From the NCBI GenBank assembly GCA_043497085.1, contig JBIEKI010000006.1: a DNA stretch of 64,000 nt; one strand, given 5' to 3'. The number at the start of each line of letters is the position of its first letter. Position 1 is the stretch's first letter. The notes under the pieces were generated by a model. It saw only the letters and a list, made by a program, of their open reading frames with translations. It made no database searches and was not told the origin of the DNA. Shown one piece after another: positions 43,235 through 51,372 of the stretch. A program made the translations under genes and the position numbers. The DNA is from Thalassobacillus sp043497085 (GTDB taxonomy: Bacteria > Bacillota > Bacilli > Bacillales > Halobacillaceae).

Positions 43235-44146
43235 ATGGAAATGAAACAGATTAACAGTCACTGCTACTATTTTCATAGCGCCGTCAATATCGGCTATGTC
43301 CACAATGGGGATGACGGCATGATCATCGATGCCGGTATCGATAAGTCAGCAATCAAAAAAGTGATCAAAGGTTTGAAGCAGCACGGGCTGCCTATCACTC
43401 ATTTATTCATTACCCATGCTCATGCCGATCATTATGGGGGAGCGATGTATCTTCAGGACAATTTTGACGTCCGGACGATTGCTCCCAAATTCGAGACAGC
43501 TATTCTGGAAAATCCGTCACTAGAACCACTTTACTTATTCGGGGGCAATGACCCGCTCGATGAATTAAGGAATAAGTTTCTGGAAGGTCCACCCGTCCGG
43601 ATTGATGACCAGGTATGGGAAGGAAGTTTTACATTCGGAACATTCGACTTGGAGACGTACTTGCTGCCTGGGCACAGCTATCATCAGCTGGCAGTGAAGG
43701 TATTTGATGTGTTATATGCGGCAGACAGCTATTTTGAAGCGGGCCAATTGGAAAAACACAAAATCCCGTATATTACGGATGCCGCTTTGACGATCGAAAG
43801 TCTGGAGCGTCTGAAAGAGATCCCGTGTGATGGTGCTGTGCCTGGTCATGGTATGTATGAAACTGAATTCAAAACAACTGTACAGAAAAATATCGATTAT
43901 CATGTCGTTCTGCTTACGTGGCTAGAGAATTATATCGGGGAGCATCCAAATGGTGTCAGTCATGAAAACCTCATCGCTGCGATGTGTGATTCATTCGGGG
44001 TGGAAAATAAACAGCTGGGCCAGTGGCTGTTGTACAGGACGGCTGTCACTGCTTATTTGATTGGCGCTGTCAAAGAGGAAACGATTAGTTACGCCATCGA
44101 AGGAAACCGCTGGGTGTTCAAACAGACTGAAAAAGGAGAGGATTAG
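43235..44146 (+). CDS. MBL-fold metallo-hydrolase
   Basis: Metallo-beta-lactamase superfamily protein of 303 residues. The metal motif is THAHADHYGG, with further ligands in LPGHSYHQLA, AADSYF and VPGHGMYE. The C-terminal 85 residues add a helical domain (LLTWLENYIGEHPNGVSHENLI) that may bind nucleic acid or substrate. Substrate unknown. Its stop overlaps that of the convergent DUF421 gene by four bases, and no terminator lies between them. Confidence 0.88.
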   Translation: MEMKQINSHCYYFHSAVNIGYVHNGDDGMIIDAGIDKSAIKKVIKGLKQHGLPITHLFITHAHADHYGGAMYLQDNFDVRTIAPKFETAILENPSLEPLYLFGGNDPLDELRNKFLEGPPVRIDDQVWEGSFTFGTFDLETYLLPGHSYHQLAVKVFDVLYAADSYFEAGQLEKHKIPYITDAALTIESLERLKEIPCDGAVPGHGMYETEFKTTVQKNIDYHVVLLTWLENYIGEHPNGVSHENLIAAMCDSFGVENKQLGQWLLYRTAVTAYLIGAVKEETISYAIEGNRWVFKQTEKGED

Positions 44147-44823
44147 TATGGTAACACATACAAATCCTCTCCTTCTTTATATTCGGCATATAAAACTTTT
44201 GTGTAATCGGTGATTTCCTGCTGTTGCAGCTGGGTATACAGCCAGTGTTTATCGAACCCGGCTTCTTTCAGGTTATCCCATAGCACTTCGCCGTCGCTGA
44301 TGAATGCCATCGGCAGCGGTGTCGCCTGTGGAGTGAGGTTCAAATCGCCACGGGTCGGTGTCTGATCCATTGATTTTTTCAACACAGAAATCGATCCATC
44401 GGTTTCAAGTACCGCATACTCGACTTCACGGAGTGAAAATACATCCTTGGAACGGAGCAAGTGCTGGAGCTGGTTGATATCAAGTTTGTTTTTTTTCAAC
44501 TCTTCGCGGATGATCTTCCCTTTATGGATGACAATCGACGGCTGTCCTTCCAGAAACCCCCGTGTCGCTTTCACTTTTTCTGTCAAGATTTCTGTTACAT
44601 ACATCAGTACACCCCACACCAGCACGGCAAACGCAATCTGCCATACCCCGACCTCGGGATCATAGAGTGCGTTTCCTACAAGTTCACCGAGAATAATAGC
44701 TGAGATGAAGTCAAACGGGGTGAGCTGGGTGATCTGAGATTTTCCAAGTACCTTGGCCAAAACAAACAGGGCAGCGAACCCAAAAGAAGCTTCTAATAAA
44801 ATACGTAAATAGTCCATTATCAT
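44143..44823 (-). CDS. DUF421 (YetF-like) membrane protein
   Basis: Protein of 227 residues with three N-terminal helices (LLEASFGFAALFVLAKVLG; FDFISAIILGELVGNALYD; IAFAVLVWGVLMYV) and a cytoplasmic DUF421 domain (FLEGQPSIVIHKGKIIREEL; LLRSKDVFSLREVEYAVLE). YetF-type proteins occur in many copies in Bacillus; some are needed for spore integrity. ATG 44823 follows AAGGATCGTG; other in-frame starts lie within nine codons. Confidence 0.88.
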   Translation of the reverse strand: MIMDYLRILLEASFGFAALFVLAKVLGKSQITQLTPFDFISAIILGELVGNALYDPEVGVWQIAFAVLVWGVLMYVTEILTEKVKATRGFLEGQPSIVIHKGKIIREELKKNKLDINQLQHLLRSKDVFSLREVEYAVLETDGSISVLKKSMDQTPTRGDLNLTPQATPLPMAFISDGEVLWDNLKEAGFDKHWLYTQLQQQEITDYTKVLYAEYKEGEDLYVLPY

Positions 44824-44875
44824 CACGATCCTTCTATCTGCTGTTACCATTGTAGACAGAGATAGAAAGAGCTAT

Positions 44876-44908
44876 ACAAAAAACCTGGAAGATATTTCTC
44901 TTCCAGGT
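44876..44908 (-). terminator. Terminator of yjcF
   Basis: On the minus strand ACCTGGAAG / CTTCCAGGT followed by six to seven T residues. Confidence 0.88.
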
Positions 44909-44914
44909 GGGATA

Positions 44915-45340
44915 TCAGTCTAAGGTTTTAATCATGGTGACATGAGGAATGCCGGCGTCCATGAACTGACCGGAAATCGTTTCATAACCGAGGGATCGGT
45001 AGAAATCTTCCGCATGCGTCTGAGCATTCAATTTCGCCTGCTTCAAGCCTTCTTTTTGGATCCGTTTTTCCATCGCTTCGATCATCTGCCTGCCGAATGA
45101 GCGACCGCGGAATTCTTTCATCACACAAATACGCTCCAGCTTCCCGTTCTCCTCGACAAAACGAAGGCGGGCAGCGGCAATCGGCACGTTATTTTCATAG
45201 CCGATGAAATGGACAGCCAAATCATCATGCTCATCGAGCTCTAAGTCCTCCGGAACCTGCTGTTCTTCGATGAAGACCCTGCGGCGGACACCGAAGGCAT
45301 CTTTCAGCTGTTGGTCGTTCTCTACCGTTTCAATCAGCAT
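44915..45340 (-). CDS. yjcF: GNAT acetyltransferase YjcF
   Basis: Protein of 141 residues with the full GNAT core: VHFIGYENNVPIAAARLRF, ICVMKEFRGRSFGRQMIEAM with the acetyl-CoA loop RGRSFG, and AEDFYRSLGYETISGQF. It is close in size to B. subtilis YjcF and follows yjcG by four bases, so they share a transcript. ATG 45340 follows AAGGGTGAT. Substrate unknown. Confidence 0.88.
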   Translation of the reverse strand: MLIETVENDQQLKDAFGVRRRVFIEEQQVPEDLELDEHDDLAVHFIGYENNVPIAAARLRFVEENGKLERICVMKEFRGRSFGRQMIEAMEKRIQKEGLKQAKLNAQTHAEDFYRSLGYETISGQFMDAGIPHVTMIKTLD

Positions 45341-45344
45341 CGGA

Positions 45345-45857
45345 TCACCCTTCACCGAGCACGAATGTTTCGTACACAGTCCAGGAGCCATTATCCAATT
45401 GGTAAAGCAGCTGGAAGCGGTCGACCGTCTCTTTCAAATCGAACCCTTTCATGCGAAGCGTGCCATAAACATCAGAATACTCGTCATCGGAAAGTTTCTG
45501 GGCAATCGTAATATGCGGAACATAAGAGTGTTCCCGCTCACCAGGGAGATGCTCGGCATAGAGCTTTTCGTTCAATCCCATGATGATATCCGTAGGCTCT
45601 ACCTTCAAATAGATGGTATTTGTAATTGGTGTGAAAGAGCTGACTTTGTTGATTTCAATTTCGAATGGCTGCATTTCTTTCGCAATTTCCTTCAAATAAG
45701 GTACCATTTCTTTGATTTCATTATCTTCTGCTTCAAATGGTTCTTTTACCGTAATGTGTGGTGGAATCAATGCATAATGCGGGTCGTAACGTTTCCGATA
45801 GGAGTTTGCGACATCCTGTATTTTTTTTGGTGGAAAAATGGCGATACCATACTTCAT
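45345..45857 (-). CDS. yjcG: YjcG, 2H phosphoesterase (2'-5' RNA ligase-like)
   Basis: Protein of 170 residues with the two H-x-T/S motifs of the 2H family: PPHITVKEPF (N-terminal) and VPHITIAQKL (C-terminal). It matches B. subtilis YjcG in length and order. ATG 45857 follows GGAGGG; the physiological substrate is unknown. It is part of a yjcG-yjcF pair with yjcH upstream. Confidence 0.92.
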   Translation of the reverse strand: MKYGIAIFPPKKIQDVANSYRKRYDPHYALIPPHITVKEPFEAEDNEIKEMVPYLKEIAKEMQPFEIEINKVSSFTPITNTIYLKVEPTDIIMGLNEKLYAEHLPGEREHSYVPHITIAQKLSDDEYSDVYGTLRMKGFDLKETVDRFQLLYQLDNGSWTVYETFVLGEG

Positions 45858-45976
45858 TGGAAAAACCCTCCTATAAATAATAGTACTGTTATTATTCATG
45901 TTGAATGCAAAGTGAATTAGTCAGTTATTCAGGCTGTCATTATTATACCAAAATATTGCTTTTCCTTACATAGGCT

Positions 45977-46702
45977 TTACGGTCGGAACATTGTTACCAG
46001 GGCTCGCTCCATATCCTGCTGCCAATATTTCCATGTATGATCACCGTCAAGTTCATGGAAAAAGTAAGTGAGCGGCTTTTTATTCAATAGCTTTCTCAGT
46101 TCATAGTTCGGGGTAACAAAATCTTTGCGGTCCCCATCAGTCGTTGGCACATCCGTCTCTTCGCTTCCGATCGTATGATAAATAGCAAGCGAGGACATGT
46201 CCTTGCTGTTCTGGACTTTATCCATCACCTCATCGTTCACGAAAGGGGACTGCATGATGACATTCCCGAATGTGTTCGGATATTTGAGTGCCGTCATTAA
46301 AGCCACTGTTCCACCGAGCGAATCACCCATCAACGTTCTGCCGCTGCCCATATGATAACCCGGCAGTTCTTCATCCAGAAGCGGGACAACTTCATTAACA
46401 AGAAACTTGATATAAGCGGCCTGCTTTTCCCCGTTCGGATGATACTTATCCTGGCGGTCATATTTATCCTGATAATGGATCCCGACAAAAATCGTATCCG
46501 CGATCCGTTTGTCTTTATGCAGCTTATCGCTTAATGTCGCGACCCGCCCCATTTGAAAATAATCGTCACCATCCTGCATGATCGCGATATGATACTTATA
46601 AAGCGGAGAATAATTCTCCGGCAGAAATACTTTCAGTGTCAATGTTTCATCTAAATAGGAACTATTGATTTCAAAATCCTTGAACGTTCCATCACGTCCC
46701 AA
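45977..46702 (-). CDS. yjcH: YjcH, alpha/beta hydrolase of the esterase D family
   Basis: Protein of 241 residues. The nucleophile elbow is LMGDSLGGTVAL (GDSLG), with an acidic residue downstream (IGSEETDVPTTDGDR) and a terminal His in HELDGDHTWKYW completing a catalytic triad. It resembles enterochelin-esterase-type hydrolases. TTG 46702 is chosen because GGAGG is eight bases upstream; the earlier TTG at 46717 overlaps that site. The upstream 250 bp hold the tRNA-Val promoter. Confidence 0.88.
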   Translation of the reverse strand: MGRDGTFKDFEINSSYLDETLTLKVFLPENYSPLYKYHIAIMQDGDDYFQMGRVATLSDKLHKDKRIADTIFVGIHYQDKYDRQDKYHPNGEKQAAYIKFLVNEVVPLLDEELPGYHMGSGRTLMGDSLGGTVALMTALKYPNTFGNVIMQSPFVNDEVMDKVQNSKDMSSLAIYHTIGSEETDVPTTDGDRKDFVTPNYELRKLLNKKPLTYFFHELDGDHTWKYWQQDMERALVTMFRP

Positions 46703-46895
46703 AGCGAACACCTCCAAAAAACGACAACTTATCTATAAATGTAACACACCTATTTTATCATATCATTGTCAAAAAAGTAGGACAGCTCTGACGATTGTCA
46801 TGTAATTGAAAACTCTTTCAGTTGGAACCCTAAGTGTGCCGGTCGCCAACATATCAGAGGTTCTCTGTAAATGATAAAAAATTGTCGATAAGTTA

Positions 46896-46924
46896 TTGAC
46901 ACATTACTGAAATCATATTATATT
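46896..46924 (+). promoter_or_regulatory. Promoter of tRNA-Val
   Basis: Perfect TTGACA (46896-46901), 17 bp, TATATT (46919-46924), 34 bp before the mature tRNA. Confidence 0.85.
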
Positions 46925-46958
46925 AGTACTTGTCCAATTCAAAACAACTTTATCCCAT

Positions 46959-47031
46959 GATTCCGTAGCTCAGCTGGGAGAGCGCCACCTTGACAGGGTG
47001 GAGGTCGTTGGTTCGAGCCCAATCGGAATCA
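46959..47031 (+). tRNA. tRNA-Val (anticodon GAC)
   Basis: Cloverleaf of 73 nt: acceptor GATTCCG / CGGAATC, D-arm GCTCAGCTGGGAGAGC, anticodon arm CCACC-TTGACAG-GGTGG with anticodon GAC, and T-arm GTTCGAGCC. The discriminator is A; CCA is not encoded. It stands alone rather than in an rRNA or tRNA cluster. Confidence 0.96.
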
Positions 47032-47040
47032 CTAAGTTCT

Positions 47041-47084
47041 AAAAGCCTCTGGCCGTTGATCCTGCAACGGTCAGGGGCTTTTTT
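47041..47084 (+). terminator. Terminator of tRNA-Val
   Basis: AAAAGCC.CTG.CCGTTG / CAACGG.CAG.GGCTTTTTT long hairpin with T-tract. Confidence 0.93.
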
Positions 47085-47142
47085 ATTATCTAGGAATTTA
47101 TAAAAATTGATGGTTGAGGATAACGTTTTGCGGCGGGCTACA

Positions 47143-47259
47143 TCCAGCTCCAGCGCCTACCCCCCTCGAGGTCTTAAGTCAATCCTCTCTGTGACAAAAA
47201 ACGTCACGGCGAGGCTTGACTTAAGCTTGTCGGGTGTGAGCAAGGCACTTGCGCTTTTG
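47143..47259. repeat. Dispersed repeat, family B
   Basis: The sequence starts TCCAGCTCCAGCGCCTACCC, continues CTCGAGGTCTTAAGTCAATC and ends GAGCAAGGCACTTGCGCTTTT. This order is that of a repeat found many times in Bacillaceae intergenic regions. It can fold: GTCTTAAGTCAA pairs with TTGACTTAAG and GTGAC with GTCAC. Positions 47260-47440 hold nothing further I can identify. Confidence 0.7.
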
Positions 47260-47455
47260 TGCTTTGTTTTCAAAAATGATAGCTACAGAAGTAAGGAGAT
47301 AAGCAGGGAAAGAAATGATTGACTAGCGTTTATCTAGAGTGGATTACTTAGATGAAAATTGGAATCCCTATAACAAATGTAGCAGTCGTTTTTTGATGAG
47401 TAGAAATGTGTTATTTCCCTATACTATGAAAATAAAGCCAGGAAGGGGGGATTTT

Positions 47456-48544
47456 ATGAAAATTGCGTTAATGGGTGCTGGTTTGTCAGGACTCGCATGC
47501 GCCCTGACCTTGGAGAAGCATGGATATCAAGCGGATATTTTTGAAAGGCGAGCGATGGTTGGCGACCGCTTTGTCATTGCAGAAGCGATGTTTTTCATGT
47601 TTCACACCCCCTATGATGATGCAGTCAAGTACTTGTCTGAAAACCATGATATACACCTTAAGCCTACGACAAATATACAAAAGGTAAACATTTATTCTGA
47701 AAACGAACACTCTTTTATAGATGGACATTTAGGGTTTACAAATATGCGGGGGAAGCATCTAGAATCCTATGAAAAACAGCTTGCCCACCAATTAAAAGGA
47801 ACCATCCATTTCAATCAGGATGTTTCCTATAAAGATATCTCCAAAGAGTATACCCATGTGGTTCTCGCTACAGGAGACGCGTTGGATACACAAAAACTGC
47901 AGCCATTCGACGTGGCATATAAAGCCAGTTTTAAAGGGGCTGTGATTGAAGGGGATTTTACTCAGACGGAAGTGCATACTTTTTTCAATAATGATTTTGC
48001 TCCTAAAGGAATGGCATATGTTCTTCCGCATTCCGACACGGAAGCAACCCTTGTGTTAGTATATCCGCAATACCCTGAGAATGAGTCTTTAGATAAAGAA
48101 GAGCTATGGAAAAAGTTTTTCGAAGAATGTTCCAGGAGACTGGATCAGGATTTTAAAATTCTTAACGAATATTCCATTAAGGATTATCGAATTGGTAAAA
48201 TTGAAACTCCCAGAATAGGAAATACATTTTTTATAGGAAACTGTTTCGGTGCTATTACACCATTGTTTGGTTTCGGTCAATTTGAATCAATGCTGACTGG
48301 AATTTATGCGGCCCACGATATTGTGGGGATGGGGGAATATGAGAAGCTCGTCAAACCATTATCCAAAAGCTATCACGATTCTCTTACACTACGCCGGAAC
48401 TTAGAAAAACTGGATAACAAAAAGCTTGATCTATTAACGAAATCAATGAGTAATGAATTAGTGGAAAGCTTTATTACCAGTAAAAAAATCAATGCAATGA
48501 AAATATTGAGCAAAATCCTTCATCCATACCCTCGCAAGACATAG
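47456..48544 (+). CDS. FAD/NAD(P)-binding oxidoreductase
   Basis: Protein of 362 residues with an N-terminal dinucleotide-binding motif (MGAGLSGLACALTLEKHGY, then an acidic residue at the end of strand 2, ADIFERR). The later GNTFFIGNCFGAITPLFGFGQ resembles the FAD-binding GD motif region of the geranylgeranyl reductase / lycopene cyclase group, which helps classify it as a flavoprotein of unknown substrate. GGAAGGGGGG precedes ATG 47456. The stop lies inside its terminator. Confidence 0.78.
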   Translation: MKIALMGAGLSGLACALTLEKHGYQADIFERRAMVGDRFVIAEAMFFMFHTPYDDAVKYLSENHDIHLKPTTNIQKVNIYSENEHSFIDGHLGFTNMRGKHLESYEKQLAHQLKGTIHFNQDVSYKDISKEYTHVVLATGDALDTQKLQPFDVAYKASFKGAVIEGDFTQTEVHTFFNNDFAPKGMAYVLPHSDTEATLVLVYPQYPENESLDKEELWKKFFEECSRRLDQDFKILNEYSIKDYRIGKIETPRIGNTFFIGNCFGAITPLFGFGQFESMLTGIYAAHDIVGMGEYEKLVKPLSKSYHDSLTLRRNLEKLDNKKLDLLTKSMSNELVESFITSKKINAMKILSKILHPYPRKT

Positions 48545-48571
48545 AGACCTGTGTCTTGCGGGGATTTTTTT
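48533..48571 (+). terminator. Terminator of the oxidoreductase gene
   Basis: CGCAAGACA (48533-48541) / TGTCTTGCG (48552-48560) then GGGATTTTTTT; the stop codon TAG lies in the loop. Confidence 0.88.
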
Positions 48572-48586
48572 ATTCCAATTCCGCTC

Positions 48587-49153
48587 TCAATCCAAATAAG
48601 AAAACCCATAATTAATGAAGTTGTTGATCATGAAAGCCATTTCCTTCGGAGACTGATCCATGTCATTCGCTATCCAGTCTTTGATCACATGAATCGCTCC
48701 ACTGATAACGAAGGTACTTAAGTAGTTCACTTCTTCCTGCCCCAAATGATTGTCGCTCATCCAATTATTAATCATGAACCCGCGGGTCAATTCCATCATT
48801 CTTTTCTCGAAAGTAGGAGCTGCATCTTTTTTCAGCAAAGTTTGAAACATGAATTTGTTTTCGATGACATATTCTAGTATTTTCTGAGTCATCTGGATGG
48901 ACTCTTCTTCAGCGGGGTAATTGTAGCTATGCAGGTATTCGTTCATATCCTCGGTTATTTCTTCTTCAATTTTACTCAACAAGTCATACTGATCGTTATA
49001 GTGGGTGTAGAAAGTCGAGCGGTTGATATCGGCAAGCTCGCAGATTTCTTTTACCGTTATTTCGGAAATCGGTTTTTGGGCAAGCAGAGTAATCAGGCTT
49101 TCCTTCAATACTTTCCGTGTATATTTCTTACGACGGTCCAGTTTTTCACTCAC
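48587..49153 (-). CDS. TetR-family transcriptional regulator
   Basis: Protein of 188 residues. The N-terminal HTH (ISEITVKEICELADINRSTFYTHY) is typical of TetR proteins; the C-terminal ligand and dimer domain runs from about residue 60. GTG 49153 follows AGGAGGG; upstream in-frame codons lie before that site. It is divergent from an MMPL transporter gene, and two palindromes occupy the gap, so it probably represses that operon. Confidence 0.9.
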   Translation of the reverse strand: MSEKLDRRKKYTRKVLKESLITLLAQKPISEITVKEICELADINRSTFYTHYNDQYDLLSKIEEEITEDMNEYLHSYNYPAEEESIQMTQKILEYVIENKFMFQTLLKKDAAPTFEKRMMELTRGFMINNWMSDNHLGQEEVNYLSTFVISGAIHVIKDWIANDMDQSPKEMAFMINNFINYGFSYLD

Positions 49154-49190
49154 GGCACAAACCCTCCTTTTGTTAAATTTTTGTGACAAT

Positions 49191-49259
49191 CCAACACATA
49201 CATAGTGGAATGTTGGGAAACTGACGCAATTTGTAAAACTGTTTGTTGAAAATCCAACA
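49191..49259. promoter_or_regulatory. Candidate TetR operators between tetR and mmpL
   Basis: Two inverted repeats share half-sites: CCAACA (49191-49196) / TGTTGG (49211-49216), and TGTTG (49244-49248) / CAACA (49255-49259) with a six-base spacer. They lie in the divergent promoter region, the usual place for TetR self-control. Confidence 0.55.
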
Positions 49260-49335
49260 CAGTGTCAATACAATATTAGAATGTGTGAAAGGGATTTGCA
49301 AGAGAGGATGAAGCCTTATCGACTGGACATCACGA

Positions 49336-51372
49336 ATGATTAAACATAAAAAAAGCATTGTCATTATATTTATACTTCTTACCTTGATTAGCGCAGTGGC
49401 GCAATTTGCCGTATCGGTCAATTACAATATGGCGGATTATCTGCCGGACGATTCTCCATCGATGCAAGCAGTGGATTTGATGGAAGAAGAGTTTGATGAG
49501 CCCATCGCCAATGCGCGCGTGATGGTAAAGGACGTCTCGGTAACCGAGGCGCTGGAATATAAACAAGAACTCGAAGCGATCGATGGGGTCAGCGGGGTAA
49601 CCTGGCTGGATGACGTCGTCGATTTGAAAGAGCCTCTCGAAATGGCCAATGAGGATACCATTGAAACGTATTATAAAAATAAAAGCGCATTGATTTCGTT
49701 GAATATTCGTGAAGGCGATGAAGTTGAAGTAACGAATAAGATTTATGATTTGATCGGGGAAGAAAATGCGATTACCGGCGAAGCGGTGACCACGGCCACC
49801 TCCCAGCAAATGGCTGGCAGTGAGTCATTGAACGCGGCAGCCTTACTCGTTCCAATCATTATTATAATTTTGGTGTTATCCACGAATTCATGGATGGAAC
49901 CGGTGTTCTTTCTCATTGCCATCGGGGTTTCTATCGTCATTAACCTGGGGACGAATATTTTTATTGGTGAAATTTCGTTCATTACCCAGTCGGTAGCACC
50001 GATCCTGCAGCTGGCGGTATCGCTGGATTATGCGATATTTCTGTTGCATAGCTTTGCTGACTACCGAAAGGATGTGCAAGATCCGGCTAAAGCGATGAGA
50101 CTTGCGATGAAGCGGTCATTCCCGGCCATTGTCGCCAGTGCGTCGACGACATTCTTCGGCTTTATGGCCCTGACGTTCATGGAATTTGGCATCGGGGCGG
50201 ATCTTGGTCTCAACCTGGTAAAAGGGATTCTGCTCAGTTTCATCAGTGTCATGGTATTTTTACCTGCGTTGACGTTGATGCTTTATCACTGGATTGACCG
50301 TACCAAGCACCGCCAGTTCGTGCCGGATTTCAGGAATATCGGAAAATACGTCATGAAATTCAGAATACCAAGCTTGATATTGGTACTGCTTTTGATCGTA
50401 CCTGCTTTTTTAGCACAAAGTAACACGACTTTCCTATATGGAACGGGCGAACAGCCCGACAATACACGGGCAGGACAGGATGCGAATGCGATTGAGGAAG
50501 AGTTCGGGAAGAACGTTCCGGTGGTGCTGTTGGTGCCACAAGGGGACAGGGGAAAAGAGGAAAACCTCGTCCAGCAGTTAGAGGAGCTTCCGAATGTCTC
50601 CAGTGTTATTTCTTATGTGAATATGGTCAGCTCGGCGATCCCACCGGAGTATTTAGAAGAGTCGATGACAGAGCAATTTTATTCCGGCGATTACGCGCGG
50701 ATCACACTTTATACGGAAACGGATTCGGAAGGGGAAGAAGCATTTTCCCTGATTGAACAGGTAAAAGAAACAGCTGATTCCTATTACGATGAAACGCATC
50801 TGCTCGGTGAGAGTGTGACCTTGTATGATATGAAACATACGGTGCAAAAAGATAACAAATTAGTCAATTTACTGACGGTCATCACCATTGCGATTGTGCT
50901 CTTGATAACATTCCGTTCGATATCAATTCCGGTCGTTCTGCTTCTAACCATCCAGACATCGGTATGGATCAACCTGGCAGTACCGTATTTTACAGAAACG
51001 CCGCTTGTCTATGTCGGCTATCTGCTGATCAGCACGATCCAGCTGGCAGCAACGGTCGACTATGGAATTTTATTTACGGAAAATTACTATACTTTACGAA
51101 AAGAGATGCCCGCTATGCAGGCAATCAAGAAAACGATTGATGAGAAGATTTTTGCTATTTTTATCTCAGCTTCGATCTTATCGAGTGTCGGGTTCATCCT
51201 AGGAGCTACATCATCCAACCCGATCGTATCGGCAATCGGTCTTTTATTAGGCCGTGGGGCATTGCTGGCATTCCTGATGGTTGTTTTCGTCCTGCCGGCA
51301 TTACTGGTGGTCTTCGACAAGGTGATCGAAAAAACTACGTGGAAAGCAAACTTTTATAAGGAGAGAGGATAA
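49336..51372 (+). CDS. MMPL/RND-family transporter
   Basis: Protein of 678 residues with the tandem layout of MmpL/YdfJ-type exporters: two halves, each with one helix, an extracytoplasmic domain, then five helices. Second-helix-group motifs are APILQLAVSLDYAIFLLHSFADYR (GxxxDY) and STIQLAATVDYGILFTENYY. RND motifs of this kind carry proton-relay Asp. No strong ribosome binding site precedes ATG 49336 and a stop lies shortly upstream. The stop overlaps the next start by one base. Confidence 0.9.
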   Translation: MIKHKKSIVIIFILLTLISAVAQFAVSVNYNMADYLPDDSPSMQAVDLMEEEFDEPIANARVMVKDVSVTEALEYKQELEAIDGVSGVTWLDDVVDLKEPLEMANEDTIETYYKNKSALISLNIREGDEVEVTNKIYDLIGEENAITGEAVTTATSQQMAGSESLNAAALLVPIIIIILVLSTNSWMEPVFFLIAIGVSIVINLGTNIFIGEISFITQSVAPILQLAVSLDYAIFLLHSFADYRKDVQDPAKAMRLAMKRSFPAIVASASTTFFGFMALTFMEFGIGADLGLNLVKGILLSFISVMVFLPALTLMLYHWIDRTKHRQFVPDFRNIGKYVMKFRIPSLILVLLLIVPAFLAQSNTTFLYGTGEQPDNTRAGQDANAIEEEFGKNVPVVLLVPQGDRGKEENLVQQLEELPNVSSVISYVNMVSSAIPPEYLEESMTEQFYSGDYARITLYTETDSEGEEAFSLIEQVKETADSYYDETHLLGESVTLYDMKHTVQKDNKLVNLLTVITIAIVLLITFRSISIPVVLLLTIQTSVWINLAVPYFTETPLVYVGYLLISTIQLAATVDYGILFTENYYTLRKEMPAMQAIKKTIDEKIFAIFISASILSSVGFILGATSSNPIVSAIGLLLGRGALLAFLMVVFVLPALLVVFDKVIEKTTWKANFYKERG

